A stretch of 64,000 nucleotides of DNA from Oryza sativa Japonica Group (taxonomy: Eukaryota > Streptophyta > Magnoliopsida > Poales > Poaceae): NCBI RefSeq assembly GCF_034140825.1, contig NC_089037.1:1399501-1463500 (forward strand), given 5' to 3'. Below the pieces are notes generated by a model that saw only the letters and a list, made by a program, of their open reading frames with translations, was not told the origin of the DNA and did not search any database. The translations under genes were made by a program, and so were the position numbers. Of this stretch, positions 22,530 through 33,625 are shown piece after piece. Position 1 is the first letter of the stretch. The number at the start of each line of letters is the position of its first letter.

Positions 22530-23153
22530 AAATTCATCAAACCATCAAGCTCTTTCTGTTACCTGCCAGTGCCCTGCCCCTTCTTAGGGTGCTCTGATTT
22601 CATTTGCACCTGTCAGGTATCTATAGAGAGATTTATTTGGTGGAAAGTAATTTGACTAGAATTTCTGTTTCGTATAATATGATCTCTCTCTGTCCAATAC
22701 CTCAACCATTTAACTTACAATGTCAAGAATTTGATTTCCCACTTAATTACTAAACCGCATGCTCTTTATTCTGTGCAGCTCTATATTAAGTGTTTAATTT
22801 CTTAAATTTGGGGATACTATGTTCATGATGTTTCAATATTAAAAAAAGGCATCTTGGCATCATTCAATGTATATATGCATTTATCTGGGCCCTATGTATT
22901 CCCAAAATTATGAAGTAAAGTGCTTTGAGTAAAGGGTGGGCATATCACAACTCATAGAAAGCTATAATCTAGTGGGGGCAAACTGTACTCCAATGTTCCA
23001 CAAAAGGATTACCAGAAGATGTTGCATTAAAAGGTATGGTCGGCTCATGCTGGTGCCTAGTTCCTCTGCCTAACCTGATGTTTTTAGTGTTGGAATCAAG
23101 ATCTGTAGTAAAACCTTAAATCCAGTGTAGGGCACAGCCACACAACCGCTGGT

Positions 23154-23243
23154 CTGCTATCGCCACTCTTTATTTTTACCACTTGTGTCCAATATTTGCT
23201 GCTATCGCCACTCTTTATTTTTACCACTTGTGTCCAATATTTG
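23154..23243 (+). repeat. Perfect 45-bp tandem duplication
   Basis: ctgctatcgccactctttat begins at 23154 and 23199, and the whole 45-bp unit is repeated without visible change. This implies a recent event. Confidence 0.92.
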
Positions 23244-24872
23244 CGAAGTTGTTCCACCTTTGCATCTGGATCTTTGCTGTTCATGTGACGGTTGCATGTT
23301 ATGAGCCTCACATTTTTTTTGGCTGATGGTCTCGTACAAAAGCTCTCTACTATGCTGGAGCACAAAATGGAATTATCCTTAATCATTCTACACTTTCGTC
23401 TTTGTTAGATGCTCTTGTGCAGAAAGTGCTTTTCAAAATTCAATGAAAATGCCTCTTTTTCTGCAAATAAGAGAGCGAGAATAAAACCTTTGATATCACC
23501 CTTTTTCTATCTGTAATCACTATGCCCGACCATTAGTAAAAAAGAGGTTGTTCTGCTCAAAAGTTTTGATCGATTCTCTTTCACCTGCAGCTGAGGTTCT
23601 TTTTTCTAGTGGGCGTGGCCCATGGAATGCCTCAACTTTGATCTTTATAACAGCTTAGATGCTTAACAGCGACAAATCCTTTGCGTCAGGCAAAATAAAA
23701 CCAGCATACCAATTTGCGTACTAATACAGTAAACGTCAAGCAATGTACATGTACAGCTTCAGGACGCCACATGTAAGTATGCATCGATGCATTGTCAACT
23801 CATTTTTATCCGTGTAGATCACATTTATTTTATCCGTTTACTTTTGTATTAGCACACATCAGCTCTCCCTCTGTCTCTCATCTGCTGATGTCTTTCTGAA
23901 GACTATTTATATAGGAAGCTTTCTGAATGCTGTAGTTTTCATTTTCTGTGTTCTTTTTTTCTAATTGTCCAGAACATGCATGGTACATCTCTCTCGTCTA
24001 TGACAGCAAAAAAATGAAATAAAATCATATACGTATATCTATCTATATGAAGTGCTTGCATTTTAACCTTGATTAATAATAACGCTGTCTAGGATTTGCA
24101 CCATGTTTTGCTGACAACAATATTGAACCTGTTGCTCGCAGCAAAACCGAACCAAGGCAGCAGCACACGAGTGGAACCTGAGCCTAGGGCGGAGAGAATT
24201 AGTATGTCCGAATGTCGTTACTGCCGTCCTGTTGATTGTTTACAGAGACAATTGTCCCATGTTTAAGGGTCTCAGAACTTGTTTTGCCAGGACCAGGTTC
24301 TTGATCCTTGAACTGTATTTTAATTATTGCCCTTGATATCCAAGCCTGCTTCCCCAGCTGCATGACAAGCGTCCTGTTCCATGATTTGAATATTGCAGAC
24401 TGATCCATGTTGCCTGGCTTCATTTAAGATTGGACAATGTGACACGATGATAGCATAACCGATGCTTCATTAGCAGCATCTTATGGAGATTTGACAACGT
24501 GAGGACCACATTCCTTGGCTTGGATTTAGCTTAGCTTAGCTCTTTCTCCCAGGATTAAATATTCAAAGATCATTTTACTGATTTCATGTGCCATTTCTTG
24601 AGCTGGCAGCTGGAATTTCGCAGGGTGACATGACCAGAGGCCTGGATGGAAGGACGCCCGTGCGGCAGCGTTGTCGCAGGTTTTTTTGTCAGGATTATCC
24701 CAACCACCCAACTAATCCCGTCATGTGTTACTCTGAGTTTTCTCTTAGCAGCATAATTTTGTCTTTGACGATCCATCTGGGCATTATTTAGGATGTTTAG
24801 TCCTAAAGAAAAGCTTAGTTTGACGGCCAGTATGTTGAGGTGTTTGTCATTTTCTTTGTAACGAAATGACTA

Positions 24873-25036
24873 CTTTCTCCGTCTCACATTGACACATTAT
24901 AATACTATTAATCTTTGTCTCACAATAAGTTAAATTTTATACTAAATATAGCATATCATAGTAATTATGAACATGAATTCATTACTACGATGATGTATCA
25001 CATGCAGTATTAGATTAATTCATTGAGAAACAGGAG
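24873..25036. mobile_element. Degenerate Stowaway-like MITE
   Basis: ctttctccgtctcacattg at the left and attgagaaacaggag at the right are imperfect inverted ends, with TA on both flanks. Confidence 0.6.
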
Positions 25037-25789
25037 TACCTACCGTTTACCCTTGGTTGCTCTTAGCTTAATTTGGTGGCCTTGCTTTTTCCAGGGAAGA
25101 AATGCTCCATTGCTAGCTCCCTCCATCGCTTTTTAGCTGTTACCACTACTGCTACTTTAAAACCTACTCCCACAACTGAAGATAACTGAAAGTCACAAAG
25201 AAATCTTGCTTAAATGTCTAGTTTTTGTCGACAAATATGTATACAGTGAACCCAATCATTACAGCATGTCAAATGACTCGAATTACTCCATGTTTATCAT
25301 AGCGATGAGTAGGGAAAAAATGGATTGTCTAAAGGTCAGTCTAGCATGTTCTTTTTAAGAATTAAAACTTATAGATCTACTTGTATGAATAAAATAAATA
25401 ATATATACTATTAAGCGAGCAAATTATTTGAAAAAAAAAATCTAAGCAAGGCTGACTAAGAAAGTTTCCGAAGGAATTGCAGTTTTAGAAGCATGTCACG
25501 AATAATTCAATTAATAGTTCGAGGTTGTAAGCTAAAAGTTGGGACCTTAAGATTTTCTAAAGTAATTTGCTATACACCTGAATTATCTCCTCTCTCTTTA
25601 TTACTGAACTAGCATGGTGGCCCGTGCAGATTGCGCGGCTAGCATCATTATATTTTCTCTCATATAATAGCATATATGTTTTCTTATTATATTATTCAAA
25701 TATATTAAAATGACATCATAATTTTAAATTTTGCAATAACTTTACGAAACTACAAATGTATAATATTCATATTGTATTTTATATACGTG

Positions 25790-27030
25790 TTAGTTATTAA
25801 TTATTTTTAATATCAAATTTTAGTTATTTGTAAGTTATATATATTCCTGTATAGACTCTAGACTCATCTTTTCATATTTCTTTTTTTAATTCTGAATTTT
25901 CTGTAAATTGTATTTCTATATAGACTCTAGGCACTTCTTCTAATATTATTTATTTTTATTTCTGAATTTTTATTATTTCTAATTGTATTTCTATGTGGAC
26001 TCTAAACTCATCTTTCAATATTCTTTAATTTTTAATTTCGAATTTCAGTTACTTGTATTCCTATATTGACTTTAAACTCTTTTTCCCATGTTTTTTCTTA
26101 ATTTTGAATTTTAGTTATTTGTAAATTGTATTTTTATACGGACTCAAAACTCTACTTTTAATTTTATTATGTTTATTCTGAATTTTAGTTAGTTTTAAAT
26201 TCCTATATGGACTCTATACTCTACTTCTAATATTCCTCATTTTTTAATCCCGAATTTCTATTTTTTTCTTAATTGTATTTCTATATGGACTCTATACTCT
26301 ACTTCTAATATTCCTTATTTTTAATTCCGAATTTATATTATTTCCTAATTGTATTTCTATATGGATTCTATACTCTACTTCTAATATTCCTTATTTTAAA
26401 TTCTGAATTTCAGTTATTTCCTAATTGTATTTCTATATGGACTCTAGTCTCCTCTTCTAATATTTCTTATTTTTTAATTCCGAATTTTAACTATTTCTAA
26501 ATTGTATTTCTATATGGACTCTAGTCTTCTCTTCTAATATTACTTATTTTTTAATTCCGAATTTCAGCTATTTTTAAATTGTATTTCTATATAGACTCTG
26601 CTTTTTCTTTTTCTCCGATTAATGTGAGAATTTCCAGGCTATGAGAGCGAACGTCTAATATTCCTTATTTTTAATCCTGAATTTCTATTTTTTTCTTAAT
26701 TGTATTTCTATATGGACTCTATACTCTACTTCTAATATTCCTTATTTTTAATTCCGAATTTATATTATTTCCTAATTGTATTTCTATATGGATTCTATAC
26801 TCTACTTCTAATATTCCTTATTTTAAATTCCGAATTTCAGTTATTTCCTAATTGTATTTCTATATGGACTCTAGTCTCCTCTTCTAATATTTCTTATTTT
26901 TTAATTCCGAATTTTAACTATTTTTAAATTGTATTTCTATATGGACTCTAGTCTTCTCTTCTAATATTCCTTATTTTTTAATTCCGAATTTCAGCTATTT
27001 TTAAATTGTATTTCTATATGGACTCTGCCT
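25790..27030 (+). repeat. AT-rich minisatellite with higher-order duplication
   Basis: About 16 units of roughly 70-78 bp, each built as gtatttctatatggactct, an actct/cttctaatattcc block, ttattttttaattccgaat and a variable attatttcctaa tail. Unit starts in the regular part fall at 26272, 26348, 26423, 26501 and 26578. The first units are more diverged. A block of five units (about 26225-26600) is copied almost exactly at 26652-27027, an offset of 427 bp. The flanks (actagcatggtggcccgtgc near 25610 and aataatataatagattt near 27045) look like ends of a larger repeat of unknown class. Confidence 0.92.
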
Positions 27031-27049
27031 TTTCTATTCCTTTAATAAT

Positions 27050-27776
27050 ATAATAGATTTTTCTTCCTACCATCCTCCTCAATGGTGTAGTATCCGGTGC
27101 CAGTAAGACCCGCCGTACCATGCCACCCATTCCTCCTCACAACCTCGGCGATGCTAGTCGCCTCCTTCTTTCTTGACTCCGATGACCCCGCGTCGTCACC
27201 TCCCATTGCCTCCTAACTACTCTATGAGGCTTGATGAACCACTTTGCCCCCTTATACTCCTCCATCTATAGTTACCCTCACGCCAACGCTACTGTCCTCC
27301 TTCGATGGCTCCTATTATCGGATCTGATGTCACCTTTTATTGTTTCCTAATCACTCAAATGATAAGGCTTTTCCTACCGTCATTCTTGCCCGTGACTGAG
27401 GCAGAACCACCATCTCCTCCTTGCATTGTCATGTCCGCTAACCCACCGTTGGGTCACTACTGCCTCGGTCATCCTAGGAACACCTCCCACCCTCTTCTGC
27501 CATCCTGACCCTGAAACCTAACCAATCGGAGACTAGCTAAAGTTCATTAGAGATGAAGACAACACACAAATCTCAGAGAAAAATTGCGATGTTATGAATT
27601 CAGTGATATTGCCCACAAAAATGTCAAAGTGATGTCTAACAAAATCGCTTTCTAAAAAACTAAAATGTCATACCTCTTGGCTTCGATGACGTCACTGCTG
27701 CCAATAAGGAGAAGATGCGCTCCTAATTCGTGCTCCACAACATCTGACGGCCACAAAATTGACTGGTTAGCAACTA
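27050..27776. other. Intergenic, repeat-like, no gene seen
   Basis: Moderately GC sequence rich in short CCTCC and CCACC runs, resembling decayed repetitive DNA. Stops occur in all frames and no family is recognised. Confidence 0.45.
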
Positions 27777-27926
27777 CTCCCTCTGTTTCACAATGTAAGT
27801 CATTCTAGCATTTGCCACATTCATATTGGTGTTAATGAATCTAGACATATATATCTATCTAGATTCATTAACATTAATATGAATGTGTGAAATGCTCGAA
27901 TGACTTACATTGTGAAACGGAGGAAG
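27777..27926. mobile_element. Stowaway MITE, near-perfect hairpin
   Basis: The whole 150 bp is one inverted repeat: ctccctctgtttcacaatg pairs with cattgtgaaacggaggaag, and the arms meet at atatatatctatctagat. TA flanks both sides. It sits about 280 bp upstream of the MAKR start codon, so it may lie in its promoter. Confidence 0.95.
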
Positions 27927-28204
27927 TAATTAGCAGCCCGTCAGGAAAAAAAAACAACATTCTATTAAAAATTTCAAGAGAAAAAGAACAGAGTTTTGCA
28001 ATGAGAGAAAAGAGACACTGCAGGGGCAACATGGACATTGCACCGAACGGTCCAAGGCCAAGGAGAGGAGACGACCCCCTATATCTGCGCCGTGCCATGC
28101 CGTGTAGTCCCTTGCCTGCTCAGCACGCTGCACTGCACTCCAAACCACACAGCCTCCTCGTCTCGTCTTCTGTCTCGCGCGCGCACGCCACTCGCTGGGA
28201 GCTC

Positions 28205-29067
28205 ATGGAGGTCGGCTCGCTGCAGCACCTCGGCGACAGCTTCTCCTACCGGTGGCTCAAGCACGCGGCGCAGGCGCCGTCGTTCAAGCGCCTCGTCGAC
28301 GACGATGTCGGCGGAAGCTCCAGGTACTTCATCGACATGGACCCCGCCGACCTCTTCTCCATGCGGTGGACGGCTCCGGGCACCGACTTCGACTTCGACT
28401 TCGACCTGCCCGGCGGCGACGACGATGCCGCCTCTCCGATCCCGCTGCTGGTCAGCGCGAGCCAGATCTTCCACGATGGCCGTCTACTTCCCCACGAGCT
28501 CGACGACGACGGCCGCTTCGGTGCCCAAGAAGACGGCGATGCCGCTCGCGTCGCGCACTTGCTGAGCGAGCCCCGGCTCTCGGCCTCGTCGCCGCTGTTC
28601 CACTCAGCGCAGAGCACGCCGGCCTCGCTGAGCTCGTCGTCCAGCGCGAGGAGCGGCGCCAGCAAGAACGCCAGCGCGCCGCCGCTGCTCGCCGCGGGGA
28701 GGCGTGGCGGCGGGTCATCGCCGTGGAAGATACTGCTCAGGTACCTGCGGTTCCTCATGCCGCTCTACCGGAAGGTCAGGGCGCTGCCGCCGCTGCGTGC
28801 TCCGAGGACGAGGGTCTCGCCGGCGAGCCCCGCGAGCGCGAGAGCAAGGGCGTCCACGTCCAGCATCGACTGGTGCCACGGCATTGCCGACACGGCCGTC
28901 CATGACGCCATCCTCTACTGCAAGAAATCCAGTGTAAGTGCACCGAAACCATCAAACACAATCAAGCAAGCATCCATGCACATTCACACAGATGTTGATT
29001 AGCATTTAATGGCAGTTCTTGCTCAAATAGTTTCTTGTCATATTTCTTTCAGGGACAAAATATATAG
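28205..29067 (+). CDS. Membrane-associated kinase regulator (MAKR/BKI1-like)
   Basis: Exons 28205-28933 and 29053-29067 give 247 aa; the second exon adds only GQNI before the stop. The MAKR family N-terminal block is present (DSFSYRWLKHA near 10-20, FIDMDPADLFSMRW near 43-56). A serine-rich middle follows. A basic amphipathic stretch WKILLRYLRFLMPLYRKVR near 180 probably binds anionic plasma-membrane lipid. The C-terminal tail (DTAVHDAILYCKKS) is conserved in the MAKR6-like branch. Family members such as BKI1 and MAKR1-6 are unstructured membrane-tethered partners of receptor kinases, released on phosphorylation. The start is the ATG directly before the conserved block; the frame is open further upstream through non-conserved sequence. 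Receptor partner unknown. Confidence 0.82.
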
Positions 29068-31280
29068 CCAGGAACAAAGGATTCACAATCTGCAAGAGCA
29101 TGAGCTGATCTTGTGGCCTCTCAACTCAAGATCCTCTCGTTTTTTCCACCATTATTTTTGTTGTACATCCACATAAGTTATACACTGTATATGCATGTGA
29201 CAAGCTGCATGAGGAGTACGTTTAACGGTTGTAAACAGCTCGTTTAGGGTGTAATAGATGGCTCCCTTTCTTGTCTTTCTCGTTTGTCTTTGGCCATGTG
29301 AATCAATTGAGCATTTCTGACCATTCCTGTTATTAATTAAGTGAACTAACAAGAAATTCATAAGTTAGATTAAAGCATCTAGATCATTTGTTGGCTCAAT
29401 CATGTGCCTTTTCCGAGCATAATCGTGTCCCTACTCTAACATAATCCGCGGGAGTATTATTGTACTAGATCTCAGCAAAGAAATCCTGGTAATACTATAC
29501 TGCTGATCTGGTACTCATTTAGCACGTTCTGTTAACTTGACGCTCCAGTGGTGCCTATTTTGAAATTCATTTGTAACAATTCGATCCCCATGAATTGAAT
29601 TATCCTTTCCATCATATCGATGTGAAAGTTCAAAAACATCACTTTTATGAGTTTTTTTTTCTCCGTGTGGAAAGTGCAAATTTTTAGTGAAAATCATCCT
29701 GACTACTCAGTTGTAATTTTGTGATTTTTAGTCAGAACTTTGTTCAATTTTAGCACAAATTTAAAATTCAAAACTTGCAGGCTGCTTTAAAATTAATTTT
29801 CTAAGTAGGCCTTCCAATCTTCTACTTGAAATTAGTTGCTTCAAAATCTCCCTTAGAATTTGCAGTTTAATTTTGAAGTCTTGAAATTCGTGGTTTCAAG
29901 TTAATTAATTTCAAAATATTGAAAAGGCAAAATCCTAACATAGTTAATTGTTGCGCGCTATCATGTTTGAACCCGCAAAACTTCGTCATAATAAACTGTG
30001 TGTTGCAGATAGGATTAGACATATAAAAATTGCAACGATTTAGACAGTTAGTACCTTGTAATGCCTCCATGTCCGTATCCTTGTTTACCAAGCTCGAATT
30101 TGACCAGCAACAATAATATATAACTAGAGTCATAAATTGTTCGAAGCAAAATCAATTGAGGTCCCGTACACACGGCAACCAGACCAACAAATATCTCCAA
30201 ATATAAAGCCTAAATGCGCCATTAGGATGGGCCATTACGTCGTCGATGAATATATGATTAGTACCATCAGTCGATCGATTGGGCAGGAGTTGTTCGTTTT
30301 TCCCACCAACCCAAGAGAAACAGAAATGTTCAACACAATTGTTAATTTAAATTCATGCACGCTGTCCTTGTCCAATTACACGAGAATGTCTCAAAAAAGA
30401 GACTCTGTATACAAGCCAGCGTCAGCAACAACATGCATGATCTCTGCAAGAAAGCAACTCTAAATTAGGGCAGTAACAGTATCATAGACTTAAAAAAAAT
30501 GCTTGCTTTGAACGACAACGCAGGTAAAATATATATTCATGAACAGGGATATTGTTTCTTAAATTAAGAAACAGGATGCAAGAAGAAGTAAACGAAAGGA
30601 ACCCCCAATATAATGCAAACTGATTTAATTATGAACGCAGCAATATGCAAATTGGATTGCGACGCGTGATTCGTACAGGCTAAATGATTAAACAAGCACG
30701 CCCAATTGCACGCCAAAATATAGCAGAATCATTTGTTTCCCGATGGATCAGCATAGCTAGCTAGACACGCACACCTGAATTGACTGGCTAAACCCAGAAT
30801 CAGTGAGTGCAGAGCCGTTTGGTGCATCAGCGTGAATGCACGGTTGCAGCAGGCGTACCAAAGCCACGCAGTCGCACACGTACACGCCATGGGCGTTCCA
30901 GGCGATGCCGTGTATATGCAGATATATCTGTATACGCACGTAGATACGTCAAACTCCAGTGGATTTATCGTCTCAAAATGGTCGTATCGATCGCGTTTTA
31001 AAATTTAAACGTAGCGGTCCATGCGATAAGATGAGCACCGTACATGGATACGAATCGGCCGGGACCAGTACCAGTTAGCAGATAATTAACGTGCTCGCAG
31101 AGTTGTCGTATTGCCGCAACAGATGATAGTACTAGTTTTCGAGGCAGAACGTACACAGACCGGACCGGTTCACATCCATTACCACATAATAATAGTATCA
31201 TTACAGTTATTAACATGTGAGATAATAGAAGGATGAGATTCATGTATCAGTAACTATAATGATAGTGATATTATGATAGA
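29068..31280. other. MAKR 3' UTR and AT-rich spacer
   Basis: 3' UTR is probable to about 29350. The rest is AT-rich with no family-like exon, RNA gene or well-bounded repeat. Confidence 0.5.
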
Positions 31281-31553
31281 GGCTGTGTTTAGTTCCACTG
31301 GTAAAAAAAAATTGTCGGGTCTAACATCAGGTATACGGATACGGATACACATTTGAAGTATTAAACGTAGACTAATAACAAAATAAATTACATAATCCGC
31401 ATGTAAACTGCGAGACAAATTTATTAAGCTTAATTAATTCGTCATTAGCAAATGTTTACTGTAGCATCACATTGTCAGATCATGGCGTAATTAGACTTAA
31501 AAGATTCCTCTAGCAATTTACACGTAAATTGTGTAATTAGTTAATAAAACAGC
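31281..31553. mobile_element. Diverged MITE of the GGCC(T)TGTTTAGTTCC type
   Basis: It begins ggctgtgtttagttcc and holds the family core (attaaacgtagactaat, tgcgagacaaat, actgtagcatcac, gtaattagacttaaaagatt). The right end, near aaaacagcc, is eroded. Confidence 0.7.
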
Positions 31554-31556
31554 CTA

Positions 31557-32108
31557 CGCGAGCTGGTTCGCTCAGCTGCGTTTGGAACAGCAGCCAACGA
31601 GCGGTCGAGCAGAGTAAGGCCGAAATGAGTAGTAGTTTTTGTCACGAGGCGGGCGGAAGAGAGGCGAGACGTGCGCGAGCAGCGGGGCGGCAAGGGGAAT
31701 GAGCTGGGCCTACGTGCACGGGAGTTGGGTGTTCGGGGCGGGACCAGGTGGTGCACGCGTGGATGGGAGCGTGAGGGGGGGTCCGGGTGATGAGGGGGAT
31801 CGATCGGCTGGCTCGACCGATCGAGGGGATCCGCACTGCACTAGCACCTGCCTGCCCTGCCCGATCGATCAGCGATTCGGTGCCCACCGCGGATGTACTA
31901 CGTACGTACATTGCCCTTGTCGCAAGCTACCTAGCGTTGCCTCGTTAACAGCAGGCAGACGGTGGACGTTTGGAAGCCCACGAACAGCGGCAGCTCATCA
32001 GCCGATCAACGCGAGGAAGCTCAAAGCTTGACGTACGACGGCGTCATCGTACTGCCACACTTGGTTAACGGTTTCTGATGACTTCCAGTCATAAGCCTAC
32101 CACATCTG
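31557..32108. other. GC-rich intergenic stretch
   Basis: GC-rich with GATCGATC runs around 31798-31870. Open frames here show no conserved motif, so no gene is called. Confidence 0.4.
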
Positions 32109-32225
32109 CTCCAAAATAAGTTAACCTCGTATGGAATATGACTATGTCTAAATTTATAGTATTACAATGAGAGAGACTAGAGAATGAAATCTCATTAGGA
32201 TGGGATACTTTAAGTGACTTTTTCC

Positions 32226-32375
32226 TGATACCTGATACCCGAGTACCGGCTGGTACCTGGTACCCTGGTATCGAGCTGGTACCTAGATATCAGACCTTGG
32301 TACCTGGGTACCAGGCATCATACCCAGAGAGAGAGCGAACAAGACACCACCGTCGGCCGCCTGGTACCTGGGCAT
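32226..32375 (+). repeat. Degenerate GGTACC-type short repeat
   Basis: ctggtacctggtaccctgg and related runs of ggtacc/gatacc recur about ten times at 8-20 bp spacing. One more copy (gcctggtacctgggcatc) lies just before the coding fragment. Confidence 0.75.
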
Positions 32376-32399
32376 CTTGACTTCGCTTGAGGCAGAGAG

Positions 32400-32762
32400 A
32401 CGTCGCCGCAGCACGTGGCGGCACGGCACCTGGACCACACCTTCGAGAAGCTCGCGTCGGCGCACCTCCCGCTCATGGCGGCGTCGCCCACCGAGCCACT
32501 CACGCTCCCCTGCCTCGCCCACCGCCTCCCGCTCAGGCTCCACCGACGAGGCGCACTCCACTTCCTTCGCCTCTTCCCTCGCGTGTTTGACCTCCGCGCC
32601 CTGCTCCCGCTCTCCCTCTCGCTCACCGCGCCCACCGCTGAGCTCCTCGCTGTCGCCACCTTCGCCGCCTACCCTACGGCAGCGGCGGCGGCGGCGGCGG
32701 CCGGCTCCGGTGAGCGGTGGGGCAACGACGAAGGGGAGGGCTGCACCTCGGGTGCCATCTGA
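32400..32762 (+). pseudogene. PORR-domain gene fragment
   Basis: The plus-strand frame through 32415 reads HLDHTFEKLASAHLPLMAAS, then LPCLAHRLPLRLHRRGALHF and FPRVFDL. This follows the start of the PORR (plant organelle RNA recognition, WTF1-like) domain, which typically reads LD..VEK, LP...LA..L.L and FLRR.P.VF. Only about 90 residues of similarity are present, there is no organelle-targeting leader with a start codon, and the frame then runs into an alanine repeat and stop. PORR proteins bind group II introns in mitochondria and chloroplasts. This piece lacks most of the domain and is best read as a captured or decayed fragment. Confidence 0.6.
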
Positions 32763-32897
32763 TTTAGGGAAGGAGAGTGAGGTAGGAGGAGGGGATCCGG
32801 ATTAGTACCCCGTCTTCATGGGATACCGATGTATAGATTTTCTCTATTACAATGTATCATATCCCGTACAAGATTAGTTTATTTGGTTCGGATGGAG

Positions 32898-33616
32898 TAT
32901 AAGAGAAGAAAGCCAAAATAAAAACTGTCTTTGTCACCATGCAACGAACTACTCGATCTGCCTGATCAAAACCGTCACAGCTCCCGGCCCAAATAGTAAG
33001 GCGAAGCAATACGCTACGGCCTACGGTAGCGATCAGCTAGTAGCAACGCGAGAGAATGTAAGTATGTAACGCGTAGAGACGGATCGATCGCTCTCGTGCC
33101 GGTCGGTCGCGGGCTCGCGGCCGGTGCGCGCTAGTTCACGTCAATCCCACGTGAATGCCATGAGCGGCAAGGGGGTAAGCGGACAAGCGAGCTATCAGAG
33201 GCCCTCGCGTCGCGCTACCCGCCGCTCCGGTTGCGGGGGGCTGTAGCTGCACGGGACAACGCCGGCTTTAATGCGCGCCTTGGCGCTGCCCGCGTCCGTC
33301 GCTCTCCCGGCCGGCTGGGATCCTGACTCCTTTGCACTGCTTTTCTTTATCTGGACGAGCCAAAACCTGTGGTTTCCTAACGTTTTCAGATTGATTGAGA
33401 TTTGGAGGTTTGGCATGATGGATTGTGTTTGGCAGCGTTTCGTATCGCTTGAAATCTACTACGTACACGGTACACGGCCCGTCCTTCTGGAACAAACATG
33501 GGAAGATGGTTCAGCCCGGGCCATTCTCCTCGCGGAGAAATCGAAACATTAGGAGTTGGGCCGTGAGCCCATCTGCCCATGGCAGATCAAGTAAGTGGTG
33601 GCCTGTCATGATCTCT
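32898..33616. other. Intergenic, mixed GC, no gene called
   Basis: GC-rich at 33090-33320 and then neutral. The open frame at 33271-33552 shows no recognisable domain. It could be promoter or transcribed non-coding sequence. Confidence 0.4.
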
Positions 33617-33625
33617 TCCAGGTTA

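Larger units (their letters stand above)
19813..24872. other. 5 kb intergenic region without a recognisable gene
   Basis: The 3' UTR of the preceding gene probably covers the first 150-300 bases. The rest is moderately AT-rich unique-looking sequence with only short open frames and no family signature. Two short local duplications lie inside it (22385 and 23154). A transcribed non-coding locus cannot be excluded. Confidence 0.5.
32109..32897. mobile_element. Stowaway-like element carrying a gene fragment (candidate)
   Basis: Left ctccaaaataagttaacctc and following (32109-32143) is about 77% matched by the reverse complement of the right end (to 32897, ending ggttcggatggag). The right flank is TA; the left flank is not intact. 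Between them lie GGTACC-rich degenerate repeats (32226-32375) and a PORR-domain coding fragment. At about 790 bp it is long for a Stowaway MITE, which fits acquisition of foreign sequence. The inverted-repeat match is by eye. Confidence 0.45.

Noticed and set aside
24199-24423. 74-residue minus-strand frame
   Set aside because: Mixed composition looks protein-like, but there are no recognisable motifs and no neighbouring exons to support it.
27887-28204. N-terminal extension of the MAKR frame
   Set aside because: It starts inside a Stowaway MITE and lacks family similarity; the ATG at 28205 begins the conserved block.
31639-32031. 130-residue plus-strand frame
   Set aside because: GC-rich, cysteine and glycine scattered without motif; crosses GATCGATC repeats.
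33271-33552. 93-residue plus-strand frame
   Set aside because: No family resemblance found; possible transcribed non-coding sequence only.
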